Source: Triparma columacea
Taxonomy: Eukaryota > Sar > Bolidophyceae > Parmales > Triparmaceae
Reading direction: 5' to 3'
Assembly (NCBI GenBank): GCA_030267965.1
Contig: BRYA01000059.1
Location: 1 to 64,000, forward strand
DNA length: 64,000 nt
Shown piece after piece: positions 1-13,644 of this stretch. A model generated the notes under the pieces. That model searched no databases, had not been told where the DNA came from, and was given only the letters and a program-made list of their open reading frames with translations. The translations under genes and the position numbers were made by a program. The first letter of the stretch is position 1. Each line of letters opens with the position of its first letter.

Positions 1-87
1 CATTATTTCACCTTATACCCTCCTCTCTTCTTCTCTCAACCCATAACTCCTTTCTACAACCACACTCTCCTTCCTTTAATTCATCCC

Positions 88-310
88 CATACACATCCAC
101 TACGCTTCCATTATACTCACAAACCACTATAACACTGCCACAACTCTCCAAAATTTCATACACATCTACTACACTTTCTCAATACCCACAAACCACTAAA
201 ACAATTCAACAATACATCTACTACACCTCCACAATACTCACAAACCACAATAACATTCCCACAATACATCTACTTTACTTCACAAGACTCACAAACCACT
301 TTAAAACTGC
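88..310. repeat. Imperfect short tandem repeat, four copies
   Basis: Four diverged copies of an AC-rich unit begin near 89, 159, 211 and 263. Each carries a version of ACATCTACTAC followed about 25 bases later by CACAAACCAC. Spacing is about 70, 52 and 51 bases. It lies just downstream of the stop codon of the giant minus-strand gene, and no coding potential was seen. It looks like a decayed minisatellite in a 3' flank. Confidence 0.6.
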
Positions 311-404
311 CACAGTCCTCCATATATGCCTAAAACACTTACACAAAAGTCACAACTATAAAAATCCAAATCATTTTGTCCTACAAATGTTGCTGCCCTA
401 TTAG

Positions 405-1980
405 CTACTCCCCATCCTCATCTTCATCTCCTATTGGCATGACACTGCTTACTTTAGCCTTCCCACCTCCTACCCCTATTATGTCTCCACCATCAGCGCC
501 TCTAACACTTGCTCTCCTAAAACTTGCTCTCAAAGAACCTGCTAGACCACTCTCAGCTTCAGCATCAACACTTGCTCTCCTCAAACTCTCTTTCCTTCTA
601 GCATCTCCTGCTACTGGAATGTATTCCACTGGCACTCGAGATCTCATTGCATTGTCAAACCACTCTGGCTTCTCATCCTCCCACCTTTCCCAGTTTGCCT
701 GTACCCAAGATTTTACTTCTTCTTCAATTGATTTCCAATAATGTTTTGAGTTTTCAAAAATTGCTTTTGCCCTCTTTTTATCATCGATTGAGTTACTAAA
801 GCGGGCAAGTACACCATCTTTTCCTCTTTCAAAACTGATGAAGGTACCCCAGTATTTGTTTTTTATGTTCAAGAAGAAGATAAAGAAACACATAATAGTG
901 AATGGTATTATAGCCCTTACAACAGTACGTGCAATTGCCAAATTCTTTTGAGCAACATCTCCTATATCAGCTAGGATAATAGCTACTGGGAGACTTCCAA
1001 TCGTCAAAACAAAGCCAAGCAGCCAATACATTCCACCAAGCTCATAAGGATGCCTAAACTGCACAATTGATGTAAAGTCTGTCACCACTTTCACCAACAC
1101 TCTGCAGACAATACTACTCAGTATTTCAAAATTGCCTCCAACAGGAATCCAGTACCAAAAGTCTCCTCTGATGATCTTCACCAACAAGTACAGGAGCATA
1201 TCAGCACCAACATAGAGAGAGACCCATCTACCACCAAGTAGCCCTAACACAACTATTGTCATGCACCTTATCACAAGCATACAAGCACTAAAGAACACCA
1301 TTGCAACAAATATGATAGATCTCTTGGTTGGATTTGCAGGCACATACCCATAGAAGTCAGGCACTTGCTCTCTCCTCACTGGGTCAGTGTCAAAGTCATA
1401 ACTTATAGTTGCAGATGCAAAGCCTGTTGTCAATGCTGAAACAATAAGTGAGACCCAAGCTGCATCTGCAACTTTCTTTTCACTTGTTGCCATAGCCATA
1501 AGTTGGATAATCACTCCTGGTATTGCCTCAGCGAACATCTCTATCCCTTTCATGTAAGTCATCTCTGTCAGAGCATCAATTGCTTGTCCAGTCTCTTGTT
1601 TTCCTCCCTTTGCCACCCTGTAAGCATCAACAGCAGGCTTAAACCCAATCAAAATAGGAAACCATTCCCTAAGCACTCTTAACATCCCCAACTTCTTGTT
1701 TTGTCCCCAAACAAAAAGCATTTGAATCCCAATAGAAACTGCCAAACTTGCCAGAGAAGACTTAAAGTACCCATCCTTCCCATCACTCCAAAACATGTAC
1801 GTCACGTACACATCAGTCAGCAAATCTGTCATACTAGTGATAGCACCAACAGTAACCCTCATCTTTAACCCCCACGGCACTTCCTCCAATAGCCTGTAGC
1901 TCATTGTCTCAAGCATAGGTCTGAACCAATCATACTCCTCATCAAGCTCCTGTAGAGCAGGGAAATTTAAGATGAAGGCA
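405..1980 (-). repeat. Second copy of intragenic multi-membrane module
   Basis: This stretch repeats 2250-3830 at an offset of about 1848 bases, with long runs of near-identical translation (for example PVRREQVPDFYGYVPANPTK in both). Both copies end with RVPVEYIP and then Arg-Arg-Ala-Ser motifs. It is a tandem in-frame duplication inside one exon, giving two membrane bundles in one chain. Confidence 0.85.
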
Positions 1981-4900
1981 TCCACAGCAGCAACTGGCTG
2001 AGTATTAATAGCCAAACTCCTTGCTAAAGACTCTCCAATCTCCCTCCCTTCCTTCTTCCCTACCTCTCCAGCCTTCCCCTTGACATTCCTCAGCCCATGC
2101 AATCTATTTTTCACAATAGCTGCAAGCATTGGTATGACAAACTCGTACTTCTGAGCCACACCGCACAACGTATGGTCGTTTATGACAAATTTTCTGACAG
2201 CATGTTCTTTTCCCATTCTCTTCTTTCTAGACTTCACAGCATGTAACAGTTGTCTACCTAGCTCCTCTCCTATATGTTTAGGATCTGAGATATCTTGTAA
2301 GTTGTCTCTAAAGACGGCTGGAGCTAATCTCACAACATCATCTCCATTTCCATATCCAATGCTTGCTCGTCTCATGCTTGCCATCAAAGCGCCTTTCACG
2401 CCATTTTCTCCTTCAAGATCAACACTTGCACGCCTGATACTCTCCCTTTGTCTTGATGTAGCTTTAGGAATGTATTCAACGGGCACTCTTGATTGTGTTG
2501 CTTCATCAAACCACTTTGGCTTCTCCTCCTCCCATCTATCCCAGTTTGCTTCTACCCAAGCTTTTACTTCCTCTTCTATCGACTGCCAATGGTGCTTTGA
2601 ATACTTAAATGTATACTTTGCTTTGACAGCATCTGAACCCTCTCTGAAATTCTTTACCGTTAAGTCCTTACCCCTTTGCAAGCTGTAGAAGGTGCCCCAA
2701 TATTTTTTCTCAATGTTAAAGAAAAATACAGCAAACAAAAAGATTGTACATGGTATAAATATTCCAACTACTTTCCATGCCAATTTAAGGCCCTCATCTA
2801 CAACATCTCCCCTTTCAACAATAATTATAGCTACTGGAAGACTTCCCATTGTCAATACAAATCCAAACATCCAATTAATCCCTCCAACCTCAGTCGGATG
2901 CCTAAAGTGCACAATTGAAGTAAAGTCTGTCACCACTTTTACCAAAACTCTACTAACACTGCTCATCACAATCTCTGCATTGCCACCAAGAGGCATCCAA
3001 TACCAAAAGTCTCCTCTGATGATCTTCACCAACAAGTATAAACCAAGGTCGGCACTAACATAAAGAGAGACCCACCTACCACCAAGTAGCCCTAGCACAA
3101 CTATTGTCATGCACCTGACCACAAGCATACATGCGCTAAAGAACATCATTGCAACAAATACAATAGATCGTTTGGTTGGATTTGCAGGCACATACCCATA
3201 GAAGTCAGGCACTTGCTCTCTCCTCACTGGGTCAGTGTCCCAGTCATAACTGATACATGCTGATGCATAGCCTGTTGTCAATGCTGAAACAATAAGTGAG
3301 ACCCACGCTACATCCTCAACGTCGTCTTTACTTGTTTCAATAGCCATAAGTTGGATTATCACTCCAGGTATGGCCTCAGCAAACATCTCTATCCCTTTCA
3401 TGTAAGTCATTTCTGTCAGAGCATCAATTGCTTGTCCAGCCTCTTGTTTTTCTCCCTTTGCAACCCTATAAGCATCAACAGCAGGTTTAAAGCCAATCAA
3501 AATAGGAAACCACTCCCTAACCACCCTCAACATCCCCAAATTTCTATTCTGTACCCAAACAGCAAACATTTGAAGCCCAATTGACACTGCCAAACTTGCC
3601 AAAGATGCCTTAAAGTACCCATACTTTTTATCACTCCAAAACATGTATGTCACATAAACATCAGTAAGCAAATCAGACATTGATGTAACAGCACCAACAG
3701 TAACTCTCCAAAGCATACCCCACGGAGCCATCTTCACGACGCCCTTCCCAATCTCCACAAACATGCCCTCCATCCATGGAAACTCCTCAAACAGCTCCCC
3801 AACAGCCCTGTTCTGCAATCTCCACATATCTACCCCTGCCTTAATCACCTTCCTGCTCTTCAAACAAGGCATCAAGTTATTTCCAATCACCCATGCTTCC
3901 TTCTCCTCAACACACTCAAGCTTGGTAGACACTGAGTTGTTGGAGCTAAACTCACAAAGCCTTGCCCTCTTCAGCAAAGTGACAAACCATGGGTACTTCT
4001 TCACAACCTCCCTCAAAGCGACATTCTCCTTGCAGACCTCCTCAACATGTCTCTCTCTGTCCTTCCTTGAGTGTGCTCCTCCAAGCTGTCCTCCATCCCA
4101 AACCAAATCAGCACCCAAGGCCTCGCCAACTTGCTTAGACATCTCCATTAAAGGAACAAGGTCAATAAAGTATCGTTGTGCCTCAGCAGCCTCGTCTAGG
4201 TGCCTCTCCAGAATTGATCTTGTTGCCTCTACACTCACAGAGCTACTAAGCTCTACCTTGGTGACAAATTCTACCTTGGTTGTCTTCTTTCCATTTTTTG
4301 TGAATATTATTGTGACTTCTTCAGATGCCCTTTGTGCAGTGCTTCTCGTAGTGTTGCTCAAAGCATCACTTCTCTTCATATTCTCCATTATTGGCTCCAT
4401 TATAATCACAATGATTTCTTCACCCATCTTGTGCAGCTTCATCACATTCCAGAACTCTCTATCTCTGTTCTTGACACCATGTTGTGATTCCAACTTCTGC
4501 CTTCTCCTCACAACCACTTCCCATGTCCCCTTCTTCTCTTCAACAACCCTCTCAACATCTCCTGTTGTTTCTTGATGGACTCTGCTCTCAAAGTCCCAGA
4601 AGTAGGCAGCAGCTTCCTCTAGACCAGCTCTGACTGTCACTGTTGTCTTTCCCCATCCCTTTCCCTTCTCTTCCACCTTAATCCAGGTATCTGAAAGAGG
4701 GAATGCACCTTCAACCTTTTGTTGGCCTTCAAGCTCTAGGAACTTGGCATCAAATGTCTCAGTGGTCATTTCTTTGATTTCACCTATTCCCCTCATTATC
4801 TGGATCCTTGTTGAAGCGTCAATGTCTCTGCTTCTGTCAAACTTTCTTCTCATATTTGAGACAGTTGAAAGAAACCTTGGCGCAATTTTGTTTATAATGG

Positions 4901-7900
4901 AAGAGTAGAAAATACCACCGAGGTCTACCTTTGTTGTGAGAGTGACTGATGTTTTTGGCACATCTCCAATAGGGTCCAGTGGCTCAAATACATAAAGTGT
5001 GTGTGCCTTCACTAACACATTCCTGGCCTTCACTGGAAAGTCTTCATGAAGCTCCTCTGTATCTTCAAGATTAATGATAACTTTGCCGTCATTTTGTTTG
5101 AGCCAGGTAACTTTACTCCTCCCATCACGTGGAGCAAATCCAGGGAGACCAAGTTCCCTTGTTGTGATGTAATAGAAGGTGTGGCCATTAACATTTTTGA
5201 CGTGATACTCAGTAATCCCTCGCTCCTTTGAAGTTTTACGGAATTCTCTTGAACCAAAATAAAACGCATAGGCAGCACACTCCTCCACACTCGCATCAAC
5301 CACAGTAGTGGCAACACCAGTCCCACTACCTGCCCCATCAACGTGCACTAGCTTCATTTTGACCCTCTCATCAGGACTTTTCAGATCATCAAAGTTCTCA
5401 TCCTCCTTGCATTTCTCATAAAACTCCTTCCCTTTGCTGATTGTGTCCTTCTCCTCATCTGTATAATCTTGGTGTTCATTCTTGATGATGTTGGTAAGAG
5501 AGGCCAGTGCAGCTTTATCAACCTCTTCATTCCGATTGAAGTAGTCCCTTAGTGTTGCTATTGCACTTAGTCCTCTTGGTATTGTTCTGTCGACAACTTT
5601 TACTGGAATGTACCCCCCTGGATCCATAAATTGGGTAAATGTGAGTTTACACTGGTGAACACCATCTTGGTCCTCAATATTCTTAGCAGTAAATATTCCA
5701 CTAGTTGTTGCCCGCACAAGCTTTCGAAGGTTTCCCCCATAGTCAACCTTCTCCTCAGCTGGGACAAATGCCACAGACATGTTGCCATCTAGGTGTCCCC
5801 TCTGCCATACAAACCTCAACACAAACTCTCTTTTGTGAAGAGGGAAGCGAAGTTTCTTGACTGCTGCAAATAGCTTCTCATTTACCCTTCCCTTGCCACC
5901 ATTCCTCATCTCTAGCCTCGCAGGGTCCCCTTCCTCCCGGCTCATTACCATCCTCTCCCTGCTGCAGTACTCAAAGAACCAAGCAGCTGATTCCTCGGCT
6001 GAGCAGTCAGCAACACACTCGGCTCTTCCAAAACCGAGTGTCTTTTCCCCTTTCTCCTGCTGCTTGTACTTGATCTCCATCTTCACTCCCTCGTAAGGTG
6101 ACTTGAGAGGCCCCCACCCTCTTTCCTCCTCCCCACCAAAAAGCTCCTCCAACTCCCCGAACACCTTCTTCTGGTCCTCCTCCAACTCAACCCCCTCCCT
6201 CATCCTCTCCACCAAGGCCTCCCTGACCTCAACATCAACCTTCTTCCCGTTCCTCCTGAACTTCTCCTGTGTATCATTGTCCCACTGCATTTGTTTCTTT
6301 GCGAAGGACTTGAGTATAGTCATAGGAAGTGAGCTATTAAGATCGGCCTGTTGAACCCTAAGGACTGAGCAGACCCTCGGGGCAACTTCAGTAATAATGC
6401 AGACAGATGTTGATGTTCCAGTCTCAAAGTTTCCCTCGAAGTTTATGGATCTCTTTTCTCCGTGATACTCGTGTAACGGAACAAAGGCAAACACAAACGA
6501 AATGGTTCCATTGTTGTTCTTAACTTTTTTCCAGGTACGCCAGCCTTCAAAGAGGCGAGGGAAGAGAGGAGATGGCAGCTTCTTCATGGTGCTATACTGT
6601 TGTGCCCTAGTGCCGTCAATGTTGTTCCAGATCTTTCTTGGCAGATTCCCATTCTTTGTTTTGTGCTTGATAGCTTCACTATAAGTGTCAATGGCAGTGA
6701 TCTCGGCTAGAATATTAGCTGCAGGGGCATCAACGCTGCATTTTGATACGCCAAATACTTTGCTGGTGTTCTTCTCCACATAGAGGAATTGTTCTGTGTC
6801 TTCCTTGAGGGAACTATATCGCTTTGCATTCGCAGTTGAATTCACAAGGGCTACTCTTCCCTCAATCATCGTTTGCTCTTCTTTTGTCAGAGGGGCTGCA
6901 TTTGGAATAACCTCCTCCACAAAGTGCTTCTTCCTCCTCTCATCAACAACCTCAGGATTGTGAAAGTTCTTCTCGATCTCCTCCACCAGGCCCTTGATTG
7001 ACGCGTAAATGATGTTGACGTCCCCCCTTTCCCCCCCCTCACTTGCCATTAGCCCAGATGGTTTGTTCCGTTTGACCATACCTTTAGTTTTCTGACGAAA
7101 CAACCCTTTGCCTGGACTTGGTGAGCCTGGAGTTCCTGACGCACTCCCTTCGACCTCCTCGACTTCCATCATTCCGACAAGAGTAAGCGCGGTTTGCCCA
7201 AATTCGTAGCTTGAAAGCCTGATCTCACCCTCGACCCTCGCTCTCATCGCATTCTTAGAAGTTACAATCTTGACAAGTTTCGTCTTAGCCTCCTTCGGTA
7301 AGCTTTTCTCGTCCTCCGACTTAATCACGATGCACCGGCCCGAGCCTTGCTTGTTCACAACACGGATTCTTAGGAGATACTCGACCACTACCGTCCCCAT
7401 CAAGTAATGTTGCCAAAACATAATCCTTCCTCCCTCCCCTTCCCCTCCCTCATGAATAACCTCACGTCGGAATGCTCCCACACTTGAACCAGCGAGGATG
7501 TAATCGAGGACACGCTCTTTCTCGTCGTGAACGACTACGCCGACATTTGCTCTCTTGGTATTCCAAGATTCCTCGATGATTCCTTCAACGGCACCCCTCT
7601 CCACGAGCTTTCCCACAATGCCGTCATGAGCCTTGCCGTTGTTCTCGTCCCGCACATCGTCAGGAATGCTTTCAAGCGCGATAGCTTTCAACGCACTAGC
7701 CTCACCTCGCTCATCGAGCAAGGTGGAATCGACGTCCTTCATGTTCACGTTCGCCCGACCTAACTTTGCATTCGCCTCGGCCAGCTTCTTGGCCAACTCC
7801 CTACACTTCTCCTCAAGCTCCCTCTCCTTCTCGGTCGCCAAGCTTCCGCCTGCACTCAAAGATCCCTCCCCATGTTCTCCGAATGCTAATCCGTCTCCAT

Positions 7901-9656
7901 CTATTACCTCCAAATCGAAGTTTACGCTCCTTCTTATCTCCCTCCCTTCCGTCCCCCCCATAATCAATTTGCTCCCCCCTACCCCATCAGATACGCCTTT
8001 CTTCCCAGTTTCGAGCTCTGAACGGTTATTCGCACCTGCTCCGACCGTGGTTCCTCCCTCTGTTGGGGTCCCAATGCCCATATTCATAACCTTTCTCCTC
8101 TCCTTCGCCTGTGTGAGGAGCGAAGCAAATTGCGAAAGCAAAGACGTTAGTAAGTTAGGAATAGTAACGTCGACCGTAGGGGAGGCGAGATTATATTAAG
8201 AGACAAAATCATCACGCGCATGGGCGTGGCTTGCAAGGTGCGACATCGTTTTTACTCCTATTCCTTTCTCACCTGTGACAAGCGTGGAGAGTTGTGCAAG
8301 AATGGGGTTTTACGAGAAAGAGTTAGTATTGCAGCGGCAGTGTGTGAGGCTTGAGATGCATCTTATACAGAATGAAAGACTCCTGCGTATGTTCTCCCTC
8401 GCAATCCCTAACGTTTTCAGCCCGTCACTTCGCTCCTCATTTCATCTCACCTCTTGCATATCCTCACTTGAATTCTCAATCTGTGACGGCAGCGAAGTTC
8501 CCCCCATCTTATCAAGGGGATCCTCTCCTACCAGAGAGTGAGCGCCCTTTCGAGGCGTCGCTGTGAATGTAAATGTGGGCGTTTGTTTATGAAGATATAA
8601 GTGTTGGTGGGGTTGACACATATACGAAATGATATTTGACGAGCCTCTGCAGTCACACAAACTCCGCGCGCTAACCTCCCTTGTCATCTACCTCCCCCCT
8701 TTCACCCCCATCTAACCTTATCTCACCTCTTTCAACTCCCCCGGCTTTAGTGTCGAGCGCACTCATCTCACTTGACGTCTTTAATTTCACGCCCTCGCTT
8801 GTACTGGCGACCTGCAACGGCAGTGAGACTCCGTCACCTTCAGAGAGAGATCCCTCTTGAGGTAATACTTGAGTGTGATAACCGCCTCGAGGCCCTGCTG
8901 TGATGGTAAGTGTGGTTACATCCACGGTGCGTTTCGAGATGACATTGGCTGTTGGAGTTAGCATTGGATAAAATTTGACGAGGGGGGGGGAGGGCTGCTA
9001 AAGACAAAGTAGATGACGACGAGCACAATTTTATCCGGTATTAAATGTTTCTCCGTGTAGATCTCATGACGTTCTTTCCCTTATCCATCCATTCTCACCT
9101 TCCTGCCAGAAACCTTCACCCTCCTCATGAGTCCTAGGTGACGCTACGAGCTTAGAATCGCTTTCCACTACGGGTGGTAGACCCTCCTCAGGCTCCCCGT
9201 TGACCTCAATGACTGCTCCGTTAGACTCTTCTTGGTCATCAATGGTATTTGCAGCAGACATTACCTCTCTCGATGCAGGCACGCCTTCATTTGAGTTCAC
9301 GACTTTCGATGGTTCCGAAACTCCTTCAGTTTGGAGAAGGTTCCCATCCTCGGCTATCCTCCGAGTCTGAGGATTTCTCCTGGACGTCTCTGCAGTGGTG
9401 GAACGATGGCAGGGGGGGGAGGTTGTTAGCTGATAAGCTTTCAGATTTTGGACTTTCCGAAGTCGGATAGAACCCCTCCATCCCCCTTAACATTCCCTAA
9501 CGAATACTCGCAACCTATTTACGTACCTTCCTTGACTCTGTTAGTCCTCTCACTGCCCTCCATCATGTCCTCGGGACCCAGTTTGCCCAAGAGGTTTGAC
9601 TCTGAGGGGTCGGCATGCCCTACTTCTCGTTGTCCGGTCTTGGAAGATTTACTCAT
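405..9656 (-). CDS. Giant START-like repeat protein with duplicated multi-membrane module
   Basis: Proposed exons (transcript order): 9656-9527, 9389-9099, 8897-8727, 8560-8451, 8108-405; about 2801 residues. The last exon is one 2568-codon frame and is certain. The four small 5' exons are my inference, supported by matching splice phases, GT-AG sites and an ATG at 9656; the fallback start is the ATG at 8087. Residues 1-234 are acidic with diverged repeats. A coiled coil follows near 330. About four to five START-like repeats run from about 400 to 1550 (new units near 668, 898, 1143 and 1371, marked by LKSPxExVKM). Two near-identical polytopic modules, each with about nine hydrophobic segments, begin near 1700 and 2315. 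START domains bind lipids. The membrane module has weak XK-scramblase-like marks (SDLLTDV, EAIPGVIIQL). A membrane lipid-handling protein is likely; the exact role is unknown. Confidence 0.8.
8109..8450 (-). other. Twin intron with abutting splice sites (zero-length exon)
   Basis: Intron 4 of the START gene. Read on the minus strand, it is two complete intron-like units back to back. 8450-8273 starts GTGAGATG, has ATACTAACTC and ends GTCACAG. 8272-8109 starts GTGAGAAAGG, has CTTACTAACG and ends CTCCTCACACAG. The inner acceptor touches the inner donor directly. Removing both preserves the frame into the giant exon. Removing only the first would add four codons and a stop. Confidence 0.55.
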
Positions 9657-10503
9657 CTTCTACCACTCTGTTTTTAAAATCTTGCGTAAAGCTCAATCTG
9701 GGGTTGGGATGGGGAAAATAGTGTGAGGATATCGCAGGTGATGGGGGCAAGTGAATCCTCCAATGATTGGGTTCGTCATAAATCCTTGTAGATGTCGTCT
9801 CCCGTAGTTGTTAAAGCTCGAAATAATAACCGAAGACCAAATTTCTCCGTGAACACACTAAAAATAAGACCAGTCGAGCCAACAGCCCAACGACAGCATT
9901 CCTCTGTCACAAATCCCACACCGCTTCACGCAGTAATAACATAAATTTAGAAGATACCTTAACTCAACGGTTGGCCCTCTCGCCTCGTCCGTCCCCATTA
10001 CTTACTAACAAATATAGAATTGAATATTTTATCCAAGACAAAGGGGGTGGTTAGGGAGGGGAGAGGGTTGGGGGGAACCCCTACTTTCCTTATAATTCAA
10101 GTGTCTCTTTGTGCAAGCCTTCGGTAACGTACGGTTAGATTTACATTCTATTCACCACTCACCCAGAGGCAACCATCCCGTTTAGGATGGGGGGGTGGGG
10201 GCAGTCCGTGCATTTCGTTAGCCATTGGATAAAGGAGTTATATCCAAGAGTGTTTTTAACGATTAGGGTATTTTCAAGTGTAATTTACATACGTAGGTAA
10301 AGTATCCTATAAGTCCATCCCGTGGTAAGTGTTCGTTCCGTTCAAAGTTTCTTTCATTTTTACCCCTTCCCTCCCCTTATCTTTTTCTTATTTCTTTCTT
10401 TCCCCCTTTTCTTAACCCCCCTCCCTACCCTTATCTCTCTCCTCCTCCCTCCCTCTTCTCTCCGTCAAAACAGGTAGTTAGTTAGTTCCCCTTTCTTCTC
10501 TCT
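9657..10503. other. Intergenic region without recognised gene
   Basis: This is the 5' flank of the START gene and the 3' flank of TPI. It holds pyrimidine-rich runs (about 10350-10500) and short G-runs near 10060 and 10190. No ORF with coding character was seen on either strand. Confidence 0.5.
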
Positions 10504-11545
<1,042 letters not shown>

Positions 11546-12135
11546 TGTGATTGTAGTAGTGTGTATGTAGTGGTGTGTATAAGCGTCTGATTTAGCGTCT
11601 GATTTAGCTTCTGTTAGTGCCTATAAAGGGTGGCTTGCTGAGCTGCGTGAAGGAGGTTAGTTGTTTGATGCAATATTTGTGTGATTTTGTTGATATTATG
11701 GTATATTTGTGTGTGTATAGTGTATATATATTATGTGTATGTGTGCGCGTATGATATAAATAGAATATGAGGCATAAATGGTTGATTAAAGAGGATGGAT
11801 ACGGCTGGTGAGGTGTTGGAGACGGTCATCTATTTCCAGACAATTAGACTCTTTTAGCGATATTTTATGATATATTCGATACATTACCAAAACTTTTGCC
11901 ACCAATATAACCTTAACGGCCTAATAAACGTCTTAAATGCCCTTCGAACTAACCTGAGAGTATTTGGCCTTTCTTGAGGTCAGGGCGGAGGGCATGGCGT
12001 AGAAGAAATCCGAAAGAAAGGCTCGATTGTTGCCATAGAATTGCTCCTCAGAGATAAATTGTAGAAGAACTCTACGAAAGCGCTGTTGTAATTATAGCGT
12101 AATAACAAATATTAGCACAACGCAGTGTTGTATAA
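11546..12135. promoter_or_regulatory. Divergent promoter region, TPI and EamA transporter
   Basis: These 590 bases lie between two divergently transcribed ATGs. TPI's side is TG-rich with a GTGTGTAT-type low-complexity stretch near 11550-11580 and 11700-11760. No gene, tRNA or clear binding site was recognised. The promoter role is inferred from gene orientation only. Confidence 0.4.
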
Positions 12136-13572
12136 ATGTCATCTTCTAACTCATCTTCTGACCCAAATGAGGAGTATGGCATTATTACCGCATTATTAGC
12201 ACCTCTATTAATGACTATAGGCTTTATTATATGTAAGTAAGGAGTAAGGAGTCGAGGTACATCCACGTATCTGTATCTTGATTCGAGGTACATCCACTAA
12301 CACACATCCTTTAACACAATATTTCCTCAACACAATTGTGCCTCCCACCAACACAACAACAACATCCTACAACAACAACACCCTACAACAACACCCACGA
12401 CCACCCCAAAACCCACCCCAAACCCCTCCCCCACAGGGGATAAGAACTGGAAAGGTTCCGCGTTCTCCTTGAATCTCTACAAGTGTACAGTAGCCTCCTT
12501 CGCATTCCTCCTCCTTTCCTCCTTCACTCGTTCTTCTACCTCCCCCACTTCAAAACCCTTCAACTCAGACACCTTCAACTCTACAACGGTCGGTTACTTA
12601 ATCCTAAGTTCCTTCATAGGTATATTAATAGGTGACTCCCTCTGGTTAAAATCCCTCAGTTTAATAGGTGCTCGTCGTGTGATAATCGTAGATACCCTTA
12701 AACCCTTCATGGCTGCTGTGCTTGGTAAGGCTGTGCTGGGGGAGGATATGAACGGGTGGGCGGTTGGGGGGATGGTTATTACAGCGACTGCTGTACTTAT
12801 GGTTAGCTTAGAGAAGGAGGTAGGGGGGGAAGAGGAAGAGGAGAAGGAGGAGGAGGATGTGAAAGGTGGTGGGGCGGACTTTGAGATAGACGTAGACGTT
12901 GAGTTGTGTGACAAGGCTTTACCAAAAGAAGCTAGCCCTTCCCCTCCAGACCCATCGTCAGATTCACCTACCGAAGCAGACCTACACAACGTCAGCCCCA
13001 AAGTCCCCCCCAAAGCCTTGGGACCATCTCTAGGGCTCGGTTACACTCTAGCCCTCGGTAACGTCGTACTAGACGCCTACGGTTCCGTTCTAACCAAGCA
13101 GCACGGTTCTAACATGACGACTTGGGAGATCAACCTTGTCCGGTTCGGGTCAGCCGCCGTCGCTATGGCTTTGATTTCAGCGGCTTGCAGGACTTGGGAA
13201 TGGGGGGTTAGAAAGGGGGGGGATGAAGGGACTCCTGAACCCCTGGTTAACAAGGAGGCGCTAACACACTCTCCCGGAGACACAACAATAAGGAAAGGGT
13301 CGTGGTACCGTATGCCTTCCATGCCACACTCCTTGTGGTGGCGTATAACACTGGGTGTTTTCTTCGTCACGTTCTGCTGCCCGGCGCTTTCGAACTACGC
13401 GCTGTTTCAGATACAGCTGGGACTTGCGCTTACGCTTAATGGGACGGGACCGGTTTACTCACTACCTCTTGTTGCAGTTATGAAAGGAGAGAGAATTACT
13501 GTAAGGGCAGCGGGGTGGACGGCGGTTGCGGTTGGGGGGGTGGCGGTACTTTGCCTTAAGGGTATGGATTGA
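12136..13572 (+). CDS. EamA/DMT-family membrane transporter
   Basis: Exons 12136-12232 and 12437-13572, about 410 residues. Exon 1 (ATG at 12136) encodes a short Ser-rich start and the first membrane helix. Its single leftover base joins the second exon as a Trp codon, giving GFIIWDKNWKGSAFSLNLYK, which fits the first-loop pattern of this family. About ten membrane segments follow, interrupted by an acidic, Ser/Pro-rich loop near residues 150-200. DMT transporters move small metabolites across membranes; the substrate is not predictable here. The 204-base intron is rich in CAA/CAC repeats (12340-12395), so the second frame looks open but lacks an ATG, which is why the upstream exon is needed. 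Confidence 0.8.
12336..12400. repeat. (CAA)n-like low-complexity stretch
   Basis: Alternating CAACAACA and CCTACAACAAC units lie inside the EamA gene's intron. It is simple sequence only, with no gene content. Confidence 0.7.
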
Positions 13573-13644
13573 AATGGAATTGGTAATAAAGTCGCTGTAC
13601 TGTTTTTTTAAGCGAACTATCTAACCCCTCCAAACACAATTATT

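Noticed and set aside
88..310. Regularly spaced repeats, possible CRISPR-like array
   Set aside because: Copies are imperfect, spacing varies from about 51 to 70 bases, and the context is a eukaryotic 3' flank.
7633..8199. 188-codon plus-strand open frame at the 5' end of the START exon
   Set aside because: Antisense to a coding coiled-coil region and across an intron; Ser/Pro/Phe-rich shadow.
12278..12472. Short plus frame rich in Thr/Asn/Pro
   Set aside because: It lies inside the EamA gene's intron, and the CAA/CAC simple sequence explains it; the spliced model uses a different frame.
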